Shown here one piece after another: positions 45,483 to 53,165 of a DNA stretch of 64,000 nt. Made by a program: the position numbers and the translations under genes. The stretch comes from Granulicella sp. L46 (GTDB lineage: Bacteria; Acidobacteriota; Terriglobia; Terriglobales; Acidobacteriaceae), in assembly GCF_009765785.1 (NCBI RefSeq), contig NZ_LMUT01000025.1, forward strand, positions 613,254 through 677,253, written 5' to 3'. The notes under the pieces are model-generated. The model had not been told where the DNA came from. It ran no database searches and was given only the letters and a program-made list of their open reading frames with translations. Position 1 is the first letter of the stretch. Every line of letters begins with the position of its first letter.

Positions 45483-46691
45483 TTGCAAAGCAAATGGCTA
45501 CGTAGAATTTTCTTTCTCATACTGGTGGGCGCTGGCGGTCAACATATCGCGGCCGCACAGGGCGCGGACTTCGAGCGTCTTTACAACGCCGGCCAGGCTG
45601 CAATGGCAGCAGGCCAGTATCAGGACGCACTAACTGACTTCAAGCAACTGCTGGCCATCGACCCCGGCGTTGCCGAAGTACATGCCACGCTCGGAGTTCT
45701 CTACTACAAGTCCGGAGACTTCGGTCGCGCGATCGAAGAGATACATGCCGCTCGCAAGCTAAAGCCGGGCCTGCCTGGATTGGACACCTTATTAGCTTTG
45801 TCGCTCGCTGAAAGCGGCCGGTACAAAGAGTCACTTCCAGGATTAGAAAAAGCGTTTCATGCGTCGCCTGATCCGGCCCTCAAGCGCCAGGCAGGCTTGG
45901 AACTCGCTCACGTGTATGCAACGTTGGGGATGGATCGGAAAGCAGTCGAGACGGCTCTCGAAATGCGCGATTTGTACAAAAACGATCCCGAGGTTCTCTA
46001 CAACGTAGGCAAGATCCTCGGAAACTCCGCCTATCTGACCATGCAGGATCTCTTCCACGGTGCACGAGATTCCTTGTGGGCTGAGCTCGCAAGAGCCGAA
46101 GCGTATGAGAGCCAAGGCCAAGTCCCCGATGCAATTCAGGCTTACGCGAATGTTCTTGCACTGGATCCTCATCATCCGAATATCCATTACCGTATGGGTC
46201 GCACGTACCTCTCTCATTGGAAAATGGTTCATGAGGAGAGCGACTTCAAGAGTGCAGAAACAGAATTCTCCAAGGAGCTCGAAGTCGACCCCGGCAACGC
46301 TAACGCCGCCTATGAACTTGCCGATCTGCGTCGCACTGAGGGCGATTTAGCGGCAGCACAACAGCTCTATGAATCGGCAGTCGAATATTATCCAAACTTC
46401 GAAGAGGCTGAAGTCGGACTGGGCAGGGTATTGCTGCAGGCGAATAAGCCTGCACTCGCTCTTCCTCACCTGCAGCGGGCAACTGTCCTGCGTCCGGACG
46501 ATGAAGTGGCATGGTTCAAGCTGGCGCAAGCCCAGCGAATGCTCGGTGACAAGCAAGCGCAGTTGCTGTCCCTCGCCAAGTTCAAAGTACTGCATGCAAA
46601 GACCAGTGCAGCCCTGAACACCGCCCTTACCCCACAAGGCACAGACTCGGTTACTCCACAGCAGCTGAATGTAGAAGATCAAAAGCAATGA
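45483..46691 (+). CDS. Secreted tetratricopeptide repeat protein, second receptor partner
   Basis: 402 residues from TTG 45483, signal peptide (LQSKWLRRIFFLILVGAGGQHIAAAQ). TPR units are clear: GQYQDALTDFKQLLAIDPGVAEVHATLG, IEEIHAARKLKPG, ALDPHHPNIHYRMGRTYL, EFSKELEVDPGNANAAYELA, YPNFEEAEVGLGRVL, ATVLRPDDEVAWFKLA. Predicted periplasmic solenoid. Same order and signal type as the TPR gene at 12904, which also follows a receptor. The shared arrangement suggests a standard accessory protein for these receptors, though the binding partner is unknown. The last quarter is Ala/Gln-rich and poorly structured. Confidence 0.82.
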   Translation: MQSKWLRRIFFLILVGAGGQHIAAAQGADFERLYNAGQAAMAAGQYQDALTDFKQLLAIDPGVAEVHATLGVLYYKSGDFGRAIEEIHAARKLKPGLPGLDTLLALSLAESGRYKESLPGLEKAFHASPDPALKRQAGLELAHVYATLGMDRKAVETALEMRDLYKNDPEVLYNVGKILGNSAYLTMQDLFHGARDSLWAELARAEAYESQGQVPDAIQAYANVLALDPHHPNIHYRMGRTYLSHWKMVHEESDFKSAETEFSKELEVDPGNANAAYELADLRRTEGDLAAAQQLYESAVEYYPNFEEAEVGLGRVLLQANKPALALPHLQRATVLRPDDEVAWFKLAQAQRMLGDKQAQLLSLAKFKVLHAKTSAALNTALTPQGTDSVTPQQLNVEDQKQ

Positions 46692-47264
46692 GTGACCCAA
46701 GTAGGAAGAGTTTCATCTGAGGCTGAAACCTCGCCACTACGAGGAGCACACATCGGCTTTTCTCAACGATGAAGTTGAGCAATATTGTGATTCCGCGGTG
46801 GCAGGAGGTCAGCACTACTGCGAGACCGTCGCCAGTCAGGATCCAAGAGTCTATATCAGACTTCCAAAGTCCTTGGGTGGTCTTCGTGAAGCTCACGGTG
46901 CAGTTCATCGACCTTTGCCGTTGCACTCTCAAGGGCCTTTGTTCCGGCAGGCGTCATCTTATACACGCGCCGTTTACGCCCTCGGACGATGTCAAACCCT
47001 GGCTACAACAAGAGCCTGGTAATGGCGCACTCAATCGCCAAAGGAAACCTCTTCTGAACGAAATATCTGTAAACCGCGATGCGGATCGGGTCGCCAGGTC
47101 CCGCCAGGGAGCCTCTCTTGCGATTGCACGACTTCTGGATTGAGCGGGTCCTTCGCTTTGTTGTTAGGTTCGAAGGTGGCCTGATCATGATGACGATTTG
47201 TTCATCTGGTGCGATGTGCGTTATGGACGCCTGCCCAATGCAGTCAATGGCTTATGCTCTTTTC
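46692..47264. other. 573-base intergenic region with a gene fossil
   Basis: No intact gene. On the minus strand a PadR-like C-terminal fragment is recognisable (separate entry). The stretch 47079-47264 is in frame with the response regulator but looks like non-coding sequence read through. Confidence 0.4.
46856..47002 (-). pseudogene. C-terminal fragment of a PadR-like regulator
   Basis: Translating the minus strand gives about 48 codons: PGFDIVRGRKRRVYKMTPAG, then TKALESATAKVDELHRELHED, then a stop at 46856. The RGRKRRVYKMTPAGxKALE pattern is the wing and start of the C-terminal helix of PadR-family repressors. A TAG stop lies directly upstream (47003-47005), and the further upstream codons (to 47188) do not look like the recognition helix, so the gene is broken. 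It is antisense to the gap between the TPR gene and the two-component system. Confidence 0.5.
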
Positions 47265-47942
47265 ATGCGGTTGTTGTTGGTGGAAGATGAACTCGAGATT
47301 CAAGACTTTCTGAAGACGTCGCTTGCCGATGAAGGGTATGAGGTGGATGTTGCGGGAGACGGAGGGACAGCGGAGAAGTTTGCGTCTGCCAAGGTCTATG
47401 ACGCGCTCATTGTTGACCTCGGGCTGCCGGACCAGGATGGCATCGACTTGATTCTGCGACTGCGGCGGCAAGGCGTGAGCAGCCCGGTGATGATCCTGTC
47501 GGCGCGACGGTCTGTGGACGATCGCGTGGCGGGGCTGGAGCAGGGTGGCGACGATTACCTAACGAAGCCATTTGCTTTAGCAGAGTTGCTGGCGCGGATG
47601 CGCAATCTGCTGAAGCGAAACGCAGCCACGAGCTCGAGTCCAATGACGCTGCACGTGGCTGACCTGGAGCTGGACCTACTGCGACGCAGAGCCTCGCGCG
47701 GCGGAGAGCTATTGAATCTTAGCCCTCAGGAGTTTGTGTTGCTGGAATATCTTTGCCGGCATGCTGGGCGCGTGGTGACGCGATCGATGCTGCTGGCTGA
47801 AGTATGGGGCATGCGGATTCAGCCGGACACAAACGTGGTGGACGTGCATATCTACCGGCTTCGCGGTAAGGTCGATGTGGAGGGACGGGAGCCGCTCATC
47901 AAGACGCTGCGAGGTGTCGGGTATGTCCTCAAAGATCGATAA
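47265..47942 (+). CDS. OmpR/PhoB-family response regulator
   Basis: Start taken at ATG 47265, which gives the standard N-terminus MRLLLVEDELEIQDF (225 residues). The frame is open upstream to 47079 without similarity. Receiver domain: acidic pair E9/D10-type region, phosphoacceptor Asp about 51 in LIVDLGLPDQDG, Thr/Ser region MILSARRS, Lys in YLTKPF. C-terminal winged helix: LELDLLRRRASRGGELLNLS, SPQEFVLLEYLCRHAG, NVVDVHIYRLRGKVD, LIKTLRGVGYVL. It binds DNA after phosphorylation by the kinase encoded next, whose gene overlaps by 20 bases. Target genes unknown. Leucine codons here favour CTG, unlike the CTC-rich neighbours. Confidence 0.92.
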   Translation: MRLLLVEDELEIQDFLKTSLADEGYEVDVAGDGGTAEKFASAKVYDALIVDLGLPDQDGIDLILRLRRQGVSSPVMILSARRSVDDRVAGLEQGGDDYLTKPFALAELLARMRNLLKRNAATSSSPMTLHVADLELDLLRRRASRGGELLNLSPQEFVLLEYLCRHAGRVVTRSMLLAEVWGMRIQPDTNVVDVHIYRLRGKVDVEGREPLIKTLRGVGYVLKDR

Positions 47943-49395
47943 CAAACGGCTTCACAGCGCGGCCTGGCGGATCTCGCTGTGGGCGACGCTGGCGTTTGCG
48001 TTTGGGACCTTGCTCGTGTTCGTGGGACTGCACCAGTTTGTCGCGAATGACATTCAGCGGCGCAGCGATGCATGGCTATCGGGCGAGGTCGGGACGCTGG
48101 GCGATGTGGCCGAGCGCACCCCGAAGGATCGTTTGTACCACCGAGTCGTTGGCGAGGTGGCGGAGCTGGCGAGTCGAGAGGTTCCGAACCGATCGCGGAA
48201 TCAAGGCAAGGAAAATGACTCGGTCTTCTTTCTGCAGGCGGATCCGACGGGGCCGCCAAAATTGTGGGTAGGTGCGGGTGACGGCGAGGCGAACCTCGCG
48301 GCCATTCGGGCTCAGAAGGTAGTGCCTGATGTCCCCTTTCATTTGAACGTGAAGGGCTTTCCGAAACCGTTTCGGGTGGTTGCATCGCCGATCAACGATG
48401 GAAGTTTCATCTACCTGGGCCTGTCTGAGCGCGACGAGTTGCGTGTGCTGCGTAATCTTCGAATACGTTTCCTGTGGCTTGGCCTGCTGATCGTTCTGTT
48501 TGGATTTGGGATCGTGTTCTACACAACACGGCGCATGTTGGGTCACGTTCGAGAGATCACAGAGGCGGCATCTAGAATCGGCGAGTCCGATCTAAGCCGG
48601 CGCGTTCCCACTACCGGGCAAAACGACGAGATTGGACAACTGTCCCGTACGCTGAATCGTATGCTTGACCGGATTGAGAGCTCGGTGCATCAGCTGCACA
48701 CCATAACCGATTCGCTTGCGCATGACCTGAGAAGCCCCCTGACCGCGATACGCGGGAAGCTGGAGATGTCGCTCTCTGAGGCCGGCGCAGACCCCGAGGC
48801 GGAACCGATGATCGTGTCTGCCATTGAGGAATTGGATCGGCTGACTGAGTTCTTGAACACCTCGTTGGACGTTGCCGAGGCCAGGGCGGATGCTCTTCGC
48901 TTGACGCGCACAGAGATCGATCTGGATGAGGTGATGCGCGTGATGATGGATCTGTACGAACCCTGCATGTCTGAGCACGGACTGCGAATGCAGTTGCGCA
49001 GCGGCGGCGCCGTCAAGGTGTTTGCGGACGCGGCGTTGGTACACCGTGCGGTCGCCAACCTGCTCGACAACGAGCTCAAGCATCTGCCAGCCTCCTGCAC
49101 AGTGACGATCGGCCTGCAGGCGGAGAACGAGGCAGCGGTAGTCACTCTGGAGGATGATGGGCCGGGTTTCGCCGCAGAGGTACAAGATGCCATGTTTCAG
49201 CAGCGTGTGAAGGGACGAAACTCCAGCGGACATGGGCTCGGTCTGGCGTTCGTGGAAGCGGTGGCGCGAGCGCATGGAGGAACAGTGATGGCTTCGAACC
49301 GAGCCGAAGGCGGCGCGCGGCTGGTGATTACCCTGCCGTGCGTGCAGGAGTCGCAGGAGCGGTCCGGACAGTCGGTTGCCGCGGAAATTGGATGA
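47923..49395 (+). CDS. HAMP-domain sensor histidine kinase
   Basis: 490 residues from ATG 47923, overlapping the regulator gene by 20 bases. First membrane helix at about 12-38 (WRISLWATLAFAFGTLLVFVGL), a periplasmic sensor of about 125 residues without cysteines, second helix near 175-200 (FLWLGLLIVLFGFGIVFYTT), then HAMP (MLGHVREITEAASRIGESDL). HisKA: DSLAHDLRSPLTAIRGKLE with His about 267. HATPase: LLDNELKHLP (N box), EDDGPGFAAEV (G1), GHGLGLAFVEAVARAHGG (G2). It autophosphorylates on His and passes phosphate to the partner regulator. The signal is unknown. Confidence 0.92.
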   Translation: MSSKIDNKRLHSAAWRISLWATLAFAFGTLLVFVGLHQFVANDIQRRSDAWLSGEVGTLGDVAERTPKDRLYHRVVGEVAELASREVPNRSRNQGKENDSVFFLQADPTGPPKLWVGAGDGEANLAAIRAQKVVPDVPFHLNVKGFPKPFRVVASPINDGSFIYLGLSERDELRVLRNLRIRFLWLGLLIVLFGFGIVFYTTRRMLGHVREITEAASRIGESDLSRRVPTTGQNDEIGQLSRTLNRMLDRIESSVHQLHTITDSLAHDLRSPLTAIRGKLEMSLSEAGADPEAEPMIVSAIEELDRLTEFLNTSLDVAEARADALRLTRTEIDLDEVMRVMMDLYEPCMSEHGLRMQLRSGGAVKVFADAALVHRAVANLLDNELKHLPASCTVTIGLQAENEAAVVTLEDDGPGFAAEVQDAMFQQRVKGRNSSGHGLGLAFVEAVARAHGGTVMASNRAEGGARLVITLPCVQESQERSGQSVAAEIG

Positions 49396-49760
49396 TGCAG
49401 CGTGTTCGGGCTGGCCAATAAGTGAAGGCGCGGATCTTCGCTGAGTTGCGCGGGTCCGGCCAGGGTTGCCACACGGACAAAAGCGCTTCGAAGCCATCCA
49501 TGAACGAATCGTCATTCCATCATTCGTCTGTGAGTGCTATCTAGTTAATAGATATCTCGTCTTAAAGAGTGGAAGTTGTGTCGAGACAAGCCGCCTGTCC
49601 TCAAGTAGCCGATGGTCTCGGGATCGCGTAGCCTCTTGACCTTCGAGTACATCACTCAACATTCGATCGCGCAGGCGGTGATGCTTGTGTTGGAGCCAAT
49701 AATGCAGCAGGCGCGAACGGCGCAACGTGGGTGTGCGACTAACAGCGTTCGAGGAGAATG
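49396..49760. other. 365-base intergenic region
   Basis: Nothing recognisable on either strand. It ends with the Shine-Dalgarno GAGGAG (49751-49756) of the next gene. Confidence 0.4.
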
Positions 49761-50396
49761 ATGGCAACTTCCACTCTGCCAGCGCCTAGTCCCGCCAATT
49801 CCAGATTCAAGACGATTCTCTGGGTTTCGCTTGGTCTCACGACGCTCTTTGTCTTCATCACTTCGGAGGTCCTCCTTGTCACCGACTACCCGATGTACCA
49901 TGCCTATCGCCTCCAGGTTATCGCTGACCGCGGACTGCTCGTCCCGCATACCCTCTGCGGGACCTTTGCTCTGTTGGCCGGTCCGCTACAATTCTCGTCG
50001 CGTTTTCGGCAGCGCCACCTGAAGCTTCATCGCATCCTGGGCCGCATGTACTTCCTCTCAGTCATACTTGGCGCGTTTACGGGAATCGCTCTTGCCGCCG
50101 GGCGCCCCGGCCTGCCAGGGACCGCCATGCAAGGGACCGCCTGGATCATCTGCACTACCGCAGCCGTGATCGCCGCACGTAACCGCCAGATCGCCGTACA
50201 TCGACAGTGGATGGCGCGTTCCTATGCGGTCACGTTTACCTTCGTCTCCAGTCGTGTACTCAATCTTGTGCCAGCCTACTGGAGCCATCTTGGCGATGTC
50301 CTGTCAGCGGTCGGGGTCATCGCCTTCACGCTAGTTTCCATTCTTCTCGTCGACCTCGGCCTCAACTGGCACGAGCTAACGACGCGCCGCACCTGA
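49761..50396 (+). CDS. DUF2306-family membrane protein
   Basis: 211 residues from ATG 49761, which has GAGGAG four bases upstream. ATG 49758 is too close to it. About six membrane segments (TILWVSLGLTTLFVFIT, LCGTFALLAGPLQF, YFLSVILGAFTGIALAAG, TAWIICTTAAVIAA and two more near the C-terminus). Conserved His/Arg-containing motifs of the family are visible: PHTLCGTFALLAGPLQF, HLKLHRILGRMYF and AVHRQWMARSYA. The pattern of His residues within helices suggests a cytochrome b-like or heme-linked membrane protein, but the function of DUF2306 is not established. It stands alone. Confidence 0.8.
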   Translation: MATSTLPAPSPANSRFKTILWVSLGLTTLFVFITSEVLLVTDYPMYHAYRLQVIADRGLLVPHTLCGTFALLAGPLQFSSRFRQRHLKLHRILGRMYFLSVILGAFTGIALAAGRPGLPGTAMQGTAWIICTTAAVIAARNRQIAVHRQWMARSYAVTFTFVSSRVLNLVPAYWSHLGDVLSAVGVIAFTLVSILLVDLGLNWHELTTRRT

Positions 50397-50659
50397 CAAT
50401 CCCACCCAACTCAGGATGGATGCGAAATACCCTCGCTGTGACAGCCTGTCCTGCCACATGAAACGGCTCGTCACCGTTGCGCGAGATCAGTAGCCGAATC
50501 AATCGCCCGCCGCCGACTGGCACCAGCTCTTTCTGATCTCAAGATGACGTTTCGTACAGAATGACCCTCAAACCATTTCCTTGCACGTCTATCAGGTTAG
50601 AAAGCAGCAGACCCTCTCGCTAGCAATAGCTTGAGCATCCCAAGAACAGGAGTAACGCA

Positions 50660-51790
50660 TTGCACGACGAAGTCCTTATCCTAGGTGGTGGAGTGGCGGG
50701 TTGTGCCGCTTCAATCGCGCTCGCTCGAAAGGGACGAAGCGTCACACTGATTGAACGCGAGCCCACGCCGCGCCACAAGGTCTGCGGAGAGTTTCTAAGT
50801 GGTGAAGCTCTTGAGGACCTGCATGCGCTGGGTATCGACGTGGCATCGCTTGGGGCTGTGCCCATAAATTACGTTCGACTCGCCGCGTCGAGACGAGCCG
50901 CAGAGGCTCCGCTACCTTTTCCCGCAGCCTCCCTCACGCGCAAGGCGCTCGATGCAGCGCTCATCGCTGCTGCCATCTCCGCGGGAGTCCGCGTGGAGCG
51001 TGGTCGCAGTGTGCAGTCACTCAATCGCGCCGCCGGTAACGTTTGGCGGGCTACGCTCGACGACGGTACTACCTACGAAGCTCCGACCGCCTTCCTCGCC
51101 ACGGGCAAGCACGATCTCCGCGGCCACGGTCGCCCAAAAGACCCTCACCAGTGGGTCGGCTTCAAGATGTATTACCGGCTCTCTGCCGCCCAGACAGCTG
51201 CCCTCGCGGACGCCTCCGAGTTGACACTCTATGCCGGAGGCTACGGCGGTATCCAGCCGGTGGAGGACGGCGTTACGAATTTCTGCTGTGTGGTGCAGCG
51301 AAAATATTTTGCACGTGCGGGTCTTCGCTGGGACGCTCTTCTTGCAAAGATGCAGCAGGACTGTCCCCACCTCGCGATGCGCCTGGACGGTGCGGAGCCG
51401 CTGCTCGACAAACCGATCACCATTACTCACATCCCATACGGGTACCTCCGCCGCGCAACCGAGGATGGTCTTTACTGCATCGGCGATCAGGCAGCCGTGA
51501 TCCCGTCATTCACCGGCGATGGAATATCCATAGCCCTGCATACCGCACATCACGCGGCAACTGCGTACCTTGCCTCGGAGCCGGCGCCCGTCTTCCAACC
51601 AAAGCTGCGCTCCGCCATGCTTCCCCAGATGCGTCTTGCCGAGCTCGCCGCCGATGGCTTGAATAACGCACTCGCTCGCGCCGTACTGCCGTTCTGCCTT
51701 AGAATTTGGCCCGGTGCGATGCGCGTGACCGCCAGGATGACGCGTGTCACCCAGCCAGCCACTATTGCTCCACAGGCGTTCGCAAACTGA
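50660..51790 (+). CDS. FAD-dependent oxidoreductase, geranylgeranyl-reductase/FixC-like
   Basis: 376 residues from TTG 50660 (AGGAG upstream). The N-terminal Rossmann motif LILGGGVAGCAASIALARKG and the Glu of TLIERE bind FAD. HKVCGEFLSGEALEDL is typical of the geranylgeranyl reductase and halogenase-like FAD family. YCIGDQAAVIPSFTGDGISIAL is the second FAD motif. Members reduce isoprenoid double bonds or hydroxylate aromatics. In other genomes close relatives accompany type III polyketide synthases, but none is seen here. The next gene, 51 bases on, is a YceI protein, and that family binds polyisoprenoids, so a link to isoprenoid chemistry is possible but unproven. Confidence 0.75.
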   Translation: MHDEVLILGGGVAGCAASIALARKGRSVTLIEREPTPRHKVCGEFLSGEALEDLHALGIDVASLGAVPINYVRLAASRRAAEAPLPFPAASLTRKALDAALIAAAISAGVRVERGRSVQSLNRAAGNVWRATLDDGTTYEAPTAFLATGKHDLRGHGRPKDPHQWVGFKMYYRLSAAQTAALADASELTLYAGGYGGIQPVEDGVTNFCCVVQRKYFARAGLRWDALLAKMQQDCPHLAMRLDGAEPLLDKPITITHIPYGYLRRATEDGLYCIGDQAAVIPSFTGDGISIALHTAHHAATAYLASEPAPVFQPKLRSAMLPQMRLAELAADGLNNALARAVLPFCLRIWPGAMRVTARMTRVTQPATIAPQAFAN

Positions 51791-51841
51791 ATGAGTCGCG
51801 CTTGTGGCAACGCTTCCGGTCGAAATCCTAAAGGGAACTCC

Positions 51842-52405
51842 ATGAAATCCTTCGTAGTTCTCGCCCTCGCTGTCGTCCTCGCTCCGGTCGCGCTCGCACA
51901 ACACCAGACCTTTGTCGTCAGCCCCGATGCGAGCGAGGTTAAGATGAAACTGAATACGACCCACGAGGTTGTGAACGGCGTCTTCCATGTGCAGTCCGGA
52001 TCAATCGGTTTTGACCGAAACGGTGCTCATATCTCTGGAATCATCATCGTCGCAGCGGGCAGCGGCAAGACAGGAAACGACAGCCGCGACAAAAAAATGA
52101 ACAAAGACATTCTCAAGACGGACCAGTTAGCTACTGTCTCTTTCGCCCCCAAAGCGTACACTGGACCGCTTGTCGCGTCGGGTGACTCGACCATCCAGGT
52201 CAGTGGAGTGTTCACTTTGCTTGGAACTCCACATGACCTAACGATTCCACTGGAGATCCACATGGAAGGAACGAAGGCCACGGCGAAGGCGCACTTCGTC
52301 ATTCCGTATGTGCAATGGGGTCTCAAGAACCCGAGCTTCCTGATCTGGAAGGCTGAGAACGACGTGACGATTGATCTAAATCTCGTCGGCCAGATTTCCA
52401 ATTAG
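51842..52405 (+). CDS. YceI-family periplasmic protein
   Basis: The frame is open from 51791, but ATG 51842 has AAGGGAA upstream and starts at the signal peptide MKSFVVLALAVVLAPVALAQ, giving 187 residues. YceI domain signatures: VSPDASEVKMKLNTTHEVVNG, GIIIVAAGSGKTGNDSRDKKM, VSFAPKAY, VSGVFTLLGTPHDLTIPLEI. The fold is a lipocalin-like barrel that binds long polyisoprenoid or amphiphilic ligands. The second half, FVIPYVQWGLKNPS, fits the YceI consensus. It follows the FAD oxidoreductase by 51 bases and may be in the same transcript. Confidence 0.88.
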   Translation: MKSFVVLALAVVLAPVALAQHQTFVVSPDASEVKMKLNTTHEVVNGVFHVQSGSIGFDRNGAHISGIIIVAAGSGKTGNDSRDKKMNKDILKTDQLATVSFAPKAYTGPLVASGDSTIQVSGVFTLLGTPHDLTIPLEIHMEGTKATAKAHFVIPYVQWGLKNPSFLIWKAENDVTIDLNLVGQISN

Positions 52406-52784
52406 CAACTGCTCGTTTCGGGCCGCCGCAAGGGCATTTCGACAACTCGAGCATAGTATCGAGATGTCCGACAGCGATGTTGGCAGAAACTGCTATCGCT
52501 TCGCCGCGAGACGCCAGGCGACTTCTATGAAGACAAACTGCTCTCCCCGTGCCGCTACGGCGTGAAGGGACAATGTCCCGGAAACGGGGGCGCTCTCAGC
52601 GGGTCGACGCAACAATGGCATGGACTTTTGCCCGCCGTTCAAATTGCGAATCTGTACGTCAGTCAAGGGCATTTGGGGGCAACTCTTTCTGGGCCTGGGG
52701 CAACGTTTTCGGAATGGCGAGTTGCCCCCAGACTGCCTGCGCTGTCAAGGAACACGGCGGGACGCGCTGAGATACCTAACGCCG
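52406..52784. other. 379-base intergenic region
   Basis: No credible gene. It contains the second copy of the dispersed element and a 12-bp inverted repeat (separate entry). Confidence 0.4.
52641..52732. repeat. Dispersed element, copy 2, with inverted repeat
   Basis: AAATTGCGAA at 52641-52650 and AGTTGCCCCCAGA at 52720-52732 match copy 1 at 5166-5200. Here they are 69 bases apart instead of 12. The insert holds TGGGGGCAACTC (52674-52685), which is exactly complementary to GAGTTGCCCCCA (52719-52730), and a third GGGGCAAC at 52697-52704. An RNA or DNA hairpin can form. Role unknown. Confidence 0.5.
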
Positions 52785-52809
52785 AAAAATAAGGAGTTAT
52801 GCTCCTTAT
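52785..52809 (-). terminator. Rho-independent terminator of the tRNA-Phe gene
   Basis: On the minus strand ATAAGGAG, five-base loop, CTCCTTAT, then five T. Eight paired bases. It lies 31 bases past the tRNA 3' end. Confidence 0.8.
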
Positions 52810-52840
52810 AAGACTTGCTGGGATGTCCTGGAATGAGTGG

Positions 52841-52915
52841 TGGTGGCCAGAGACGGGATCGAACCGCCGACGCCGGCCTTTTCAGGGCCGCGCTCTACCA
52901 CTGAGCTATCTGGCC
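52841..52915 (-). tRNA. tRNA-Phe (anticodon GAA)
   Basis: The reverse strand reads GGCCAGA (acceptor), D-arm GCTC/GAGC, anticodon stem CGGCC/GGCCG with loop CTGAAAA (GAA in the middle), TTCGATC in the T arm, TCTGGCC and an encoded A-CCA end. The cloverleaf is complete (75 bases). It is followed by an intrinsic terminator. Confidence 0.93.
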
Positions 52916-53165
52916 TTGGCATGCTTTTGCGCGAACGCAACCCTCAGGCAGCCAAGATCGCCCGCCGGGCTCGTGCGTCTCAACTTCGCCTGCCTGTCAG
53001 GAGGGAATTACGGCTTCATCGGTCGATGGCGCCTTCGAGAACGTCGACCCACAGTATAGCAATCCCTCTGCCCAAGCTCCAAACTCATGCTCCAAACTCC
53101 TTCGCCCCGAACCCCACCCCTGCGGTATCCTTGGACAATTCAAAGCACTCGAAAGGCACGGGAAT

